A DNA stretch of 64,000 bases, from assembly GCA_015227615.1 (NCBI GenBank), contig JAALGZ010000003.1, forward strand, positions 1,240,001 through 1,304,000. The letters are read 5' to 3'. Positions 23,801-33,401 of the stretch are shown here, one piece after another. Every line of letters begins with the position of its first letter. The first letter of the stretch is position 1. The DNA comes from Labyrinthula sp. Ha. Lineage: Eukaryota; Sar; Bigyra; Labyrinthulida; Labyrinthulaceae. The notes under the pieces were generated by a model. That model was given only the letters and a program-made list of their open reading frames with translations. It was not told where the DNA came from and searched no databases. The position numbers were made by a program, and so were the translations under genes.

Positions 23801-25833
23801 TTAGAAAAATGAATTTGTAATAGTTTGCTAAGCTAGTAGAGCAAACTGGTACCTAAAATATGGTGAGATCTTTTCCCGATAATTGTATATATGTAAAAGA
23901 TATGTATTTCACAGGTCTGTTTTCTATATATCAGGAATGATTTCCAAACTGGTAAAAACAGCTTCACTGCCTTTAGTTGACACACGCTAGCTGCCCACAT
24001 TTAGTAGAATAATGAAGGTTTACTACTTGAACCCTGGTGCTTACCCTAGTTGAAGTAGCTATACTAGGACAATATGCTGTCAAGTTAGAGTGAAACATTG
24101 CAAGCTAGGAGTAGAAAACTTTCTCTACTTTCCTGGATTGCTTTTTTCTCTCTTAAGGTTACATAACCTCAACTGACATTTTTATGAGGTACATAGAAGT
24201 TTCGACTGAACTAGAGACTAGAACCTAGGCAAACTAAGATTCAAATTCTAAGTTTAGTACAGTGAAATATAAAAATTGAAATTAAGGAAAGTTAATTTAT
24301 GAATGACTTAATATATCCAGACCTCTCCTGGCAGTAGCCTATGGAGACCAACGTGTCAGGTACTTAGATCAGGGAGCTGACATGATAAACATTGGTTATT
24401 TCTTGAGCAGTGGTGCTAACATTTCAAATTTACTCCGAAAATGACTTCCAAGAATCGTGGAGTGCATGAAGTTTTATATTGACACATTATGATGTTTCAC
24501 AAAACGATGGAGTTCATAGTTTTGAAATGGATGGTCTTTTTAGTTTTCATTTTTAGATTTAGCTCCTATTGAAGATTTAATCCCGAACCCTGCAATGTAG
24601 ATTTCTTACCATTTCATTTTGGCCGCATGCACTTTTAAACCCACCTTCATTTCGCAGTCTCGTGCAACTTTAAGTGTTTAGAAAAGTTGGATGAAGCTAG
24701 TATACAGTATTTCTGCCTTTAATTGCAGTCTTTTCTTGAGAAGAGTGTGGTATATGATTTCTGGTGTTGTTTTGTTGGGGTTTCTTGTTGCTTCAGTCAT
24801 TGTATGCAGTTAGGAACATCCTTTGAAGAAAGAATAGTAAAGCTGAAATGATAGTATCAAGAGTTTTCAGTTTTTGTTTTTTCTTAGAATCTAACATTTC
24901 TTAACTGATAGTTGAGTTCATTTTTAACACAATGCCTCAAATGACGTTCGGGCCACATGGCTAGGCGCCAAATTGCCGAGACCTTTCTTACACCTTTTTG
25001 CGCCCTTTGGAAATCAAGGCAAACGGACTACGCGACTCAGTAATATTCTTAGAATAATTGGGTTCATAAGTACATTTCCTGCGATAGTGCGCTATCTATT
25101 TTTTTTTTCACCGGAAAAAATAATGCAAACAATAAGGTAGGGCAATGTTAAGAAGCAAGAATTGCACTATCGTTAGACTGTTATTAACAACAATTCCAAT
25201 GGTTCTGTGGGCAAAATGATACATCACAAGAAGCGGGAATATGGTTTAAAAAATCATAAACTGAATTAGACTAATAGTACAATCGTGGAATGTCAGAACT
25301 GGGTGTTAAAACTTACGAAATTTAAAAAAGCTCAATGTATCAAAATATAGAAATGAGCCGCATGGACATTTTCTCAAACGATACTCTTGATCAGGAAAAA
25401 CTCACTCCAAGTAAATGGAGATTTCAAAAAAATATTAGACGATACCCCCACGTTCAGCCCTGTAGGATAATATTCATTTGCTCTGTGAAAGGATGACGGG
25501 GATCCCAAGTCACTGGCCTGTTTTGTTGAGATTTACGAATTTCAATGCTATCTGTAGTTGGTGAAACTCAACCTGTTGTTTATGTATCCAAAGTTTAAGA
25601 ATGTTCAATTTTGTATTTAGTATTGGTTTGTGAAGTTAAGTTTATAACCAAAATCTCTTTTAATCATGCCCAGTTCTAAATATAAACTGGCTTTGTTTCC
25701 TATTCCGAATTTCTTTTAAAATTTGAGAAAAATAGCGGTACAAAACAAACCTTTCTGAAGAATATTGTAAGTGAGAAATTAAATAAGAAAAGAAGTTTTA
25801 AGTTATTTTTATCCATAAAAAAATTAATTTAAT
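20889..25833. other. Gene-free stretch between ATP11 and the 228-residue gene
   Basis: About 5 kb with no supported gene. The minus-strand frame at 21872-22132 (86 codons) has no recognisable family. A G+C-rich island at 24942-25040 stands out and is listed separately. The rest is A+T-rich without obvious repeats. Confidence 0.5.
24942..25040. other. G+C-rich island, possible structured RNA or regulatory site
   Basis: In very AT-rich surroundings this 100-bp segment has many CpG and GGCGCC-type words (GACGTTCGGGCCAC, CTAGGCGCCAAATTGCC, TTTTTGCGCCC, GGACTACGCGAC). GGCGC..AAA and TTTTTGCGCC could pair into a hairpin of about 9 bp. It lies about 800 bp upstream of the 228-residue gene. I cannot assign it to an RNA family. 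Confidence 0.25.
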
Positions 25834-26520
25834 ATGAGTCATTTACATAAGATACCAGATAGAGATATTTTACGTGAAGAAGCACTTGAAGCAGCTGAAG
25901 AATATTCTATAAGAAACAAACTGAGTATAAGTAAACTAACTTTAGTCTCTATTATCCTTCCAGAACAAAGTGCAATAAAAGAACTATCTAAAACTTATAG
26001 ATGTTTCTGCAGTTGGTGTGAAGATTTTGTTTGTCCGTGTTATGAAACTTATCAAGATATTTTAGATAGGGATGACTGTGATATAATACTAGAAAATTTT
26101 ATGGAGTCAACACAAACTTGTATAACCAAAAGTGTATGCTGGGTTTTTAATTTTTATTATTTATATGATGAAATACGGTCAGGTAGTTTTATGGAAAGGC
26201 TTAATTTAGCTCGGACATGTTTCTTAGTATATCAGGAAGGTATTCTAGTTTACAAGAGAAAAATAGATGAACTTTCAGTTAATCACTTCTGTATATATAG
26301 TGTAAGAGATATGTATCAAGAATACGATTCTTCTCTTCATTTTTATCCTTGGGAACCTTCACTTATTAATACTTATCCACATTATGATGGTTTATGTTTA
26401 ACAGACAGCAAGAAGTTTCACGAATTAAGAATTGAATACAATTGGTTTCTACATAAGAAAACTACTATCACTCTGTTAAAACAATTAGAAGAAGAGTTTA
26501 ATCGTGAAATATCAATATGA
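25834..26520 (+). CDS. Unknown 228-residue protein with a cysteine cluster
   Basis: Single-exon gene of 228 residues with good coding character, ATG start in A+T-rich leader and TGA stop. I do not recognise the family. It begins with an acidic helix (DILREEALEAAEEYSIRNKL), followed by a short hydrophobic strand. A tight cysteine cluster CFCSWCEDFVCPC (Cys 57, 59, 62, 67, 69), with further Cys at 82, 96 and 102, could bind zinc or an Fe-S cluster. The middle is aromatic (WVFNFYYLYDE), and the end is a helix (TLLKQLEEEFNREI). There is no signal peptide or clear membrane span. It converges on the megaprotein gene with 66 bp between stops, so the two 3' ends must abut or overlap. A functional link to that neighbour is speculation. 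Confidence 0.7.
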   Translation: MSHLHKIPDRDILREEALEAAEEYSIRNKLSISKLTLVSIILPEQSAIKELSKTYRCFCSWCEDFVCPCYETYQDILDRDDCDIILENFMESTQTCITKSVCWVFNFYYLYDEIRSGSFMERLNLARTCFLVYQEGILVYKRKIDELSVNHFCIYSVRDMYQEYDSSLHFYPWEPSLINTYPHYDGLCLTDSKKFHELRIEYNWFLHKKTTITLLKQLEEEFNREISI

Positions 26521-26586
26521 TGAAAATATACTTAAAGTATTCTAGTTATTGATTACTACCATAAGTATACACTGTACAGTTCTAAC

Positions 26587-29500
26587 TTACTCGTAGAAAG
26601 GTTTAGCTGGCCAACCTTGAAGCTGAGTATTTCTAACAGCAGTATCTCCTTGAAATAATAAAGTATGCTCCATAAGTTGAGAGTTCTTTTCCATTACTGC
26701 TCCACTTAATATCCTTGAATTATTTCTAAGACAACTATTATCACCCAAAACAAGTTTGTTCAACATAAACTCACCTCTAGAATTTAGATGACAAACAACT
26801 GCTGCTGAATCTATGTTCACTCTATCTCCAATTTCAACCAAATCTGGTTCTGTAAACATAGGTCTTCCACCATTAGGATACAAACAACAAAGTTTTCCGA
26901 TTTTTGTACCCATAAAACGAAAGTATTCATTTAGAATAAGAGTTCCTCGCAAGAAATCCAAAGCTCCAATTCCAGCAAAACCCAGTCTTCTTCTAAAATC
27001 TTGGAGAATTAGGTTCACCTGCCACCGTTCACAGTATGGTGATAAATCCCAGCTATGGTTTCCAACTGTTCTTCTTCCAACTATATTCTTTGTAAAAAAT
27101 ACATCTAAAGAAAGAACAAACAACAAAGTCAAGTTGAAAAACACAATAATCAACCAGTAAAGTTCTCCTAGAAAAGAGTGATCTGACGCTGGTTCAAGCC
27201 AAATAAAGTCCACAAGATAATTCTCATAACCTCCATTCTTTGCCGATCCAACAAGAAGAGCAGCTGCTAAAGGCATGTTATGAACAATAGTAGCAAAAGT
27301 AGTCACAACAAACACAAAAAAGATAATCTGTCTTTCTGATAAAATATAATACGGATTTTTCAGTAACCCAAGATAGAAAGCACGACCAAAAGGTGTAGAT
27401 ACTTCAGATTCAACTGGTTTTCCGCTCTCTAGATCTGCAGGATCTCCTGATTTTCCTTTATAATTCTTATCATCTGTTCCAGCAATTTCTCCCTCGCCTA
27501 AATAAATGGCCCCTGGTTTTGTAATTTTATCTTCGGCAACAACAGTACCTGTTCCAATTACAGTCTCCTCGGAAATAACACATCCTGGAAGGAGAATACA
27601 TCTATCTGCAACATTTGCCTTTTTCAGTATCTTAATTGGTTTTGATTCAGTTCTGGAGTTTATTCTAATGAGGCTTCTGCTTCCAAACACAACATCGTCA
27701 CCAATCTCCAACAAATCATGTTCTACTATATGAAACCCAGAACCTGGCCAATATACTCTCTCTCCAATCCTAGCACCTAATAATCTGTAGCACATACTTA
27801 TAGCACTATAATGTTTACCAAATAGTGATAAAACACCACCAAGTTTCTCATCTTTCAATAAGGTGAGCATAATGTAATGCTTTAATTTGACTGTCGAAGA
27901 AGCTAGTTGTCCTCTAGGCCCTGGTCTGAATTTACCAATAAGGACTCGTTTCACCAACACTACTGAAGAAAAGTAAATCAACGGTGTTAAAGTAGCTTGC
28001 ATCACTCGAACAAGAAAATAATAAGCCAGACGTTTAGGCTGTGAAAAGTACATAATACTGTCACTAAATTGCATCAAAAACCCGTACTCATCTTTCGAGT
28101 CAAAAACCATCTCCATTAGAACATAGATAATCGGAATGTAAGATACAAGTACTAGGATTGCATAGAGTGGAAAGACAACTAGTAGGTATAAAATAAACCC
28201 AGGATAGTTATCATCTGAGGTATTGCAGTGGTTGCTTGGGGAACCAGATTCCAGTTTTTGTACTTGTTTGGCAGTGAGTTTTTCATAGGAAGAAGAGGAT
28301 GGTCCTACAACCTCTCCTTTGAGCAAAGTATGACCAGGTGCAATCACAGATTTTGGTCCAACACTTGATCCAGCTTTAAGGCAAACAGCTCTCAGAACAA
28401 ACATACCCTTTCGATCTAAAGCAAAAGCTCTTACTTTAGCTTCTTCTGACACTTGAACAAAAGCTCCTATACGTACAAGGTCAAATTCAGCAATTTCTGC
28501 ATCTCTATGAATTGAAGCTGTGAGAGATATTTTTGCTCCTAGAAGTCTGTAGTATAATATTCTTGTTGCATTAGTCCAATTAAAGAAACCTTTTCCACAT
28601 ATCAGAAGACACTGATTAGATAAATACCACCGAAGGTAATACCAGCCAAAAGTTTCATATCTTCCACTTCTATATTTAAATACAATCAACCATTTTAAAA
28701 ATATTCCAAGAATAGGAAATAGAGTCAAAGACATGAACTTGGTTACAATCAAAGCAGATACCAAGCTTGTTGTCCTTCTTCTACCCTTGTCATCAAAGTA
28801 AAAAGAAAACAGAAAGATGAAACTAAGGAACAAAGTCATACGTCTAACGGGGTAGAGAATAGATCCAGGAATTAGTTGAACAAGTGTGTAGATGAAGTAA
28901 TACAAGTGGTTCAGAAACGTAGAAAACAAGACATAAAGCCCATCTGCTTCCTCGGAAGGTAAGTCGCCATCAACAGTATATAACGTATTCTTTCGTTTTG
29001 CACCTTGGTTAGATTCTACATAATTTGCCATAGCACCAAAAGTTTGTAACTCATAAACCTGGAGAATTGTAAAATCCAGCTCAAAGGTTTTTCTTACTTC
29101 ACTAGCTAAGGTTCCAGTCATAAAAGAGTTTCCTCCAACGTGAAAAAAGGAGCAATCATCAGCAAAACTTGCGTCTTTGTCTAATTTTAAGACCTTAATC
29201 CACAGTTGTTTCAGGGATTCTCTTGGGGATTTTGCTTTACTAAAGAACGTTAGTGATCTTCCTGTTCTGGTCTGTGAAGTTTGTTCACTAATAGCCTGAA
29301 CCAAATCTTGGAGATTTTCTTTAGACATACCCAATAGTGAAGAATCGGTTTCTATTGCAAAAACATGTTCAGGTATAATAGGAAAGTCCAGTTGGCGAAA
29401 AAAAGTGTTCATTTGAGCAATATTATATCCTACTGTTTCTTCTTTATAGAGTAAAATTAGTTCAACATTTGTTCCTTCTATTATGTTTTCTACCTGAAGC

Positions 29501-32500
29501 CTAGTATTTACTTCAGGTTCCATAAAGTCACTTATAAGATTTTGTTCATCATTAACTAAGTTTGAAAAACTTATTACTTTCAATTCTGTCATTGGGTTTT
29601 CTTGACCAACAAGAGCTACAATGAAATTATCTTTGTCATTGCACTTTTCTAAGAACACTTTATCTTCTTCATCTATATTTGTTGGGTCCGCTTTTAAACT
29701 TGTAGCATATTCTGAGACAATTCTTCCTCCAACTTCAACAGTTGGTACACAAGGAATAGCTTTCTCCCAAACTATAGGTGAAGAAGGTCCTTCTTTATGT
29801 CCATTAACGTAAAACAACTGCCTCCATTGTGTCTGTTTTGCAAAGCCATAACTCGGTTTAATTATAGGAAGGCTTATATGAGAAGCAAAATTTGCTCTTT
29901 TCAACTTACCAGTAGCAGTTTTGGGTAACCCACAAGTGGAAAATACAACAACCTCAGGAAGTTTAGCGTAAGAAAGGTCAAATTTGGCAAATTCATGTAA
30001 ATGGGGTATTAACATAGGTTTTGAGGAATCTTTCAAGCAGATTATTAACCCCACACATTCCTGAAGGGTTTCGTGTTTAGCACTGAATGCCATACACTCA
30101 CTAATATTTGGATGCTTCTTAAATACAGCCTCAATCTCAGCTGGTGATATAATCTCTCCACCTCTATTAATTACATCTTTTGCTCTTCCAGTTACATATA
30201 CGAAACCTTCTTCGTCGATGTATCCAAGATCACCTGTTTTGAACCACTTCTTTCCATACTTTTCAAAAAAACTTTCTTTGTTTTTCTCTTCGTTATTCAA
30301 GTATCCATGAAAAGTTGGTCTTCCAGAAACACATATTTCACCTGGTTCATTCACAGCTAGCCTATCCTCCTCTGCAATATAGATACCAATATTTGGTCCA
30401 GTTGAAACACCACTAGTTTTCCTCATCTCTGCCTGGTTGTAATCAAAAGGTGGAGAGCATATAGGCATACATTCTGACATACCATATCCAGGTAAGACAA
30501 TACAAGAACTTCCATAAAACTCACTCATTGATTCGTTCAATTCAACAGGTAAACCACCAGCTGCATTGGCAATAAATCTCAAAGACACTTTATCCCCCAT
30601 TCTACGTTCCTTGCCTACAGCTAGAAAAGCAGCATGTTGTGTTGGTCCAGAATAATACCAGGTAATTTTTCTCTTTTGAACATTATCCCAGAACATCTCT
30701 GCATCAAATCCAGGAGAGCAAATAACTCCACCTCCAGAGAATATCACAGCTAACAAGTTTCTGCTGATTCCACCAATATGAAAACTAGGCATACAATTGT
30801 AACAAACGTCAGATGAGGAAAGTTTCCAACCTTCTATTATACAAAAGGCACCCAATACAAGAGTTTCCAGTGTATACGGCACTGATTTCTTAGTTCCACT
30901 TGTTCCTGAAGTTTGAAGGATCAACCCAATATCATCCTTAGAGTTACATCCACATTCTACAGACCCTTCACTAAAACTTGATATATTGCTTGGGTCTGAA
31001 TTGGTTAAATTAAATTTTCCAGCGATTGCCTTGTCTTTATGAAGTAGTAGAGTAATACATCCTGCAGCCTTGAAAGCTTGAAGGGCTTCTTTATTAACTT
31101 TCTCATGGGCTATTACAACACCAATATCTAATTTCTTAATAAGTGCAGCTAACTCTGTTGTTGTTTCCATAGAATCAGAAGGAACAGCAACACATACATT
31201 AAACAAACATAACAACAGAGTACTAAGTTCAGGTCCATTTGGAACCACTGTAAGCACTTTTCTACCAGGGATGAAAGAAACGCCTAAGTTTAACCCAACT
31301 GATTGGAACGAAGCAATAAAAGTGTGTAACTCACTATGAGTCATAGCCTTTAAACCAGAAGTTGCTGGGATAATTGCTTCAACCGAGTTTGAGGGAATGA
31401 AACTTGACATAGGACTAAGAGTAGGGTGTAAACTCTGTAAGCTTTTTTGGATAACTGGACTTGGTCCTATTGCATAACAAGATCCATCGGTTTCATAGTA
31501 CAAACGTTTTTCTTCTTCTTCGTCTTCAACTTCATATACATCTTTTCGTGCAAAAGCTTTCAAAACTTTTGTAAAATAATGTAACAAATAAATCAACCCA
31601 AGAAAAACAGGAATAACAATTCTAGGATAAGTAAAAAGAGTATCACCAAAAGCAAGAGCTTCTTCATCTGGAGTAGCAATATTTGTTTCAAAGAAAGTAT
31701 TCCAACAAGTAGGCCACATTCGAGGACCTTGATGAGAAACACCTTCGACAATTTTTCTTTGCCAATTGAAATTATCTTGCCAATCTGAAAAGTCAATCTG
31801 ATCAACATCACTATAACCCAACTCAGTCATATGTGTTATAGCATTAGAAAAGTCTCCAGCTTCCATATAATCAAAAAAATTATTTCCTCTTGAAAAACGT
31901 GTTAAACCTTGTTGAGCTCTTCTTGTTCCAATTGCTGATCTAGTTAAATCCTTGTCTCCTAAAGCAATCGTAAAATTAATAGTTGAGACTTTTGCTTTCA
32001 ATTGACGAAATATTTGAACAAGTTTTGCTGGAGTAAACGCTTCAGGTCCCAAAATATAAGGATATATTGTTCCATGTTCCTCACTGAAAGAAGGAAAGGT
32101 GAAAGTACTTGGATTTGCAGCACACATAGCTGTAATATTTTCCATTGTTTCCAAATTTCCTAATATTGCATGTCGTACAACAACTTGTCCACCTGCACTA
32201 TGTCCATAAATATAAAAATCTGGATCACCAAGACCAAGTTCTGTTTTAAATACTTCAAAGGCGTTTTCAAGATGAGCAGAGAGATAATTTTCTGGACTGT
32301 AAATCTCTGCAAACTCTCTACTAGTTCCAGTATAAGCTTTTTGAAAATGAGCCACGTTATTCCACTGATACCCATATGGCTTTCGAAAGAACTTATTACG
32401 ATCTGCTTTGTCCTTGCACTGCTTACTTGTTAAGACAGTTCTCATGGGCTCAGCTCGAATACCTACAAGTATCACACGTTCTTCATCTGCCTGTTGTTTC

Positions 32501-32697
32501 ATAAGACTATCTGCATCCTTCCTTGGATCTCTCCTATCTCCTGGTAAGATGAACATGACTTTTACACCCGTCTCCTTAGGTGAGAAGTTTTTGGGAAAAC
32601 GAAACCAGATTTCCAGCGGCTTGCAAAAGCGAACGATAGTTCTTTTATGCCAACCTCTGTAGATTTTTACTTTGGCAAAGTCTGCATCATTTGACAT
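26587..32697 (-). CDS. Alpha/beta hydrolase, adenylation, carrier and Pls-type terminal megaprotein
   Basis: Single-exon 2036-residue multidomain protein. Order: alpha/beta hydrolase (about 20-340) with nucleophile elbow GHSAGG (Ser167) and a likely late His; a membrane helix (about 357-376) and acidic linker; an AMP-forming adenylation domain (about 450-940) with P-loop TSGTSGTKK (596-604), GYGMSE (737-742), TGDLG (821-825), GRAKDVINRGGE (837-848) and catalytic Lys931 in PKTATGK; a linker of about 200 residues; a carrier domain with GGNSFM, where Ser1191 takes phosphopantetheine; then membrane helices (about 1250-1345, 1498-1580, 1788-1865) alternating with three left-handed beta-helix units, each opening R-L/F-(L/M)-G-(A/T)-K/R-I (about 1385, 1640, 1928). 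The A-T-terminal order matches the NRPS terminal domain family known from bacterial and fungal poly-amino-acid (Pls-like) enzymes. The adenylation domain most resembles acyl-CoA-type ligases, so the substrate is open. The hydrolase might release or trim product. Confidence 0.9.
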   Translation of the reverse strand: MSNDADFAKVKIYRGWHKRTIVRFCKPLEIWFRFPKNFSPKETGVKVMFILPGDRRDPRKDADSLMKQQADEERVILVGIRAEPMRTVLTSKQCKDKADRNKFFRKPYGYQWNNVAHFQKAYTGTSREFAEIYSPENYLSAHLENAFEVFKTELGLGDPDFYIYGHSAGGQVVVRHAILGNLETMENITAMCAANPSTFTFPSFSEEHGTIYPYILGPEAFTPAKLVQIFRQLKAKVSTINFTIALGDKDLTRSAIGTRRAQQGLTRFSRGNNFFDYMEAGDFSNAITHMTELGYSDVDQIDFSDWQDNFNWQRKIVEGVSHQGPRMWPTCWNTFFETNIATPDEEALAFGDTLFTYPRIVIPVFLGLIYLLHYFTKVLKAFARKDVYEVEDEEEEKRLYYETDGSCYAIGPSPVIQKSLQSLHPTLSPMSSFIPSNSVEAIIPATSGLKAMTHSELHTFIASFQSVGLNLGVSFIPGRKVLTVVPNGPELSTLLLCLFNVCVAVPSDSMETTTELAALIKKLDIGVVIAHEKVNKEALQAFKAAGCITLLLHKDKAIAGKFNLTNSDPSNISSFSEGSVECGCNSKDDIGLILQTSGTSGTKKSVPYTLETLVLGAFCIIEGWKLSSSDVCYNCMPSFHIGGISRNLLAVIFSGGGVICSPGFDAEMFWDNVQKRKITWYYSGPTQHAAFLAVGKERRMGDKVSLRFIANAAGGLPVELNESMSEFYGSSCIVLPGYGMSECMPICSPPFDYNQAEMRKTSGVSTGPNIGIYIAEEDRLAVNEPGEICVSGRPTFHGYLNNEEKNKESFFEKYGKKWFKTGDLGYIDEEGFVYVTGRAKDVINRGGEIISPAEIEAVFKKHPNISECMAFSAKHETLQECVGLIICLKDSSKPMLIPHLHEFAKFDLSYAKLPEVVVFSTCGLPKTATGKLKRANFASHISLPIIKPSYGFAKQTQWRQLFYVNGHKEGPSSPIVWEKAIPCVPTVEVGGRIVSEYATSLKADPTNIDEEDKVFLEKCNDKDNFIVALVGQENPMTELKVISFSNLVNDEQNLISDFMEPEVNTRLQVENIIEGTNVELILLYKEETVGYNIAQMNTFFRQLDFPIIPEHVFAIETDSSLLGMSKENLQDLVQAISEQTSQTRTGRSLTFFSKAKSPRESLKQLWIKVLKLDKDASFADDCSFFHVGGNSFMTGTLASEVRKTFELDFTILQVYELQTFGAMANYVESNQGAKRKNTLYTVDGDLPSEEADGLYVLFSTFLNHLYYFIYTLVQLIPGSILYPVRRMTLFLSFIFLFSFYFDDKGRRRTTSLVSALIVTKFMSLTLFPILGIFLKWLIVFKYRSGRYETFGWYYLRWYLSNQCLLICGKGFFNWTNATRILYYRLLGAKISLTASIHRDAEIAEFDLVRIGAFVQVSEEAKVRAFALDRKGMFVLRAVCLKAGSSVGPKSVIAPGHTLLKGEVVGPSSSSYEKLTAKQVQKLESGSPSNHCNTSDDNYPGFILYLLVVFPLYAILVLVSYIPIIYVLMEMVFDSKDEYGFLMQFSDSIMYFSQPKRLAYYFLVRVMQATLTPLIYFSSVVLVKRVLIGKFRPGPRGQLASSTVKLKHYIMLTLLKDEKLGGVLSLFGKHYSAISMCYRLLGARIGERVYWPGSGFHIVEHDLLEIGDDVVFGSRSLIRINSRTESKPIKILKKANVADRCILLPGCVISEETVIGTGTVVAEDKITKPGAIYLGEGEIAGTDDKNYKGKSGDPADLESGKPVESEVSTPFGRAFYLGLLKNPYYILSERQIIFFVFVVTTFATIVHNMPLAAALLVGSAKNGGYENYLVDFIWLEPASDHSFLGELYWLIIVFFNLTLLFVLSLDVFFTKNIVGRRTVGNHSWDLSPYCERWQVNLILQDFRRRLGFAGIGALDFLRGTLILNEYFRFMGTKIGKLCCLYPNGGRPMFTEPDLVEIGDRVNIDSAAVVCHLNSRGEFMLNKLVLGDNSCLRNNSRILSGAVMEKNSQLMEHTLLFQGDTAVRNTQLQGWPAKPFYE

Positions 32698-33095
32698 GAT
32701 TCGTTTTGTATATTCTTGTTTGATAAAACAATCTTGTAATTTTTAAGTTTTCAGGAAATTAGTTCTCCGGCTTGTTCGAATAATTTCTTGAGCTTTCTCA
32801 AATTTGATCGAAATGTGAGACAATGTATGGTAAAACAGGAACCATTTAGGTAACAAATTAACGTTAGAAACAAATATATCTACTTTAAGTTTACCAATGA
32901 GGTATAGGACCAAATTTACTTATGAAATATATAACTCCTGGTTAAAATTAATCTTCCAAGAAGAAGTTAACCATAATTTTGTATCGCCCAAAAAAAGTAA
33001 TGCAATTGCAGTCATTTTGGGAAATCGGGCGGATCTCAAGTCTCAACTATAACAGAATGGAAAGATACCACACTGTGGGGAAAAATGAGTGTAAT
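32698..33095. promoter_or_regulatory. Upstream region of the megaprotein gene
   Basis: A 400-bp gene-free leader and promoter zone. ATTTTGGGAAAT at 33014-33025 is identical to the two motif copies in the EDR2-C/subunit d divergent promoter, though here it is about 317 bp from the start codon. No TATA box is evident. Confidence 0.35.
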
Positions 33096-33103
33096 GTCGA
33101 ACA

Positions 33104-33229
33104 TTGACGTGTTTAACGAGAGAGTCTTAATGAGAGCTTCTCAAGAAGAGCTCTCTCGTTATCTCGCAAAACAAATATTTAGATAAAATCCTTCTCGAGA
33201 AGCTTTCGTTATCTCGATAAACACGCCTA
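33104..33229. mobile_element. hAT-type MITE with 8-bp target duplication
   Basis: A 126-bp element flanked by a perfect 8-bp direct repeat GTCGAACA (33096-33103 and 33230-33237), the target-duplication length of hAT transposons. Its ends are inverted repeats: TTGACGTGTTTAACGAG at the left against TAGGCGTGTTTATCGAG read from the right (14 of 17 match). Inner sequence is also partly inverted (GCTTCTCAAGAAG and its partner), so the whole element can fold back. It has no coding capacity. It sits against a second element, and its right target copy overlaps the first two bases of that element. Confidence 0.75.
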
Positions 33230-33235
33230 GTCGAA

Positions 33236-33393
33236 CAGGGATGGGGTTCGGGAAATTCTCTCGGGAGTTTCTCTCGTAGCTCCAAATTCCACTGTCGATT
33301 CTGGACAGAGCCTCAAAATAATTCTCGTCTCGCTCCCGTTTCTCGGGATCTCTCGAGGAAACTCCATTTCTCGACTCTCAGATCCCATCCCTG
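33236..33393. mobile_element. Second hAT-type MITE, CAGGGATGGG ends
   Basis: A 158-bp element with perfect 10-bp terminal inverted repeats CAGGGATGGG and CCCATCCCTG, the CAGGG start typical of hAT elements, plus imperfect inner inverted repeats around GGAGTTTCTCTCG. If the neighbouring MITE and its extra target copy are set aside, the flanks are ATGTCGAA on the left and ATTTTGAA on the right, which match at six of eight positions. This would be a decayed 8-bp duplication and would make this element the older one. No coding capacity. Confidence 0.65.
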
Positions 33394-33401
33394 ATTTTGA
33401 A

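Noticed and set aside
26813-32662. Several plus-strand frames of 60-115 codons opposite the megaprotein gene
   Set aside because: They are antisense shadows of a strongly conserved coding region and have no independent support.
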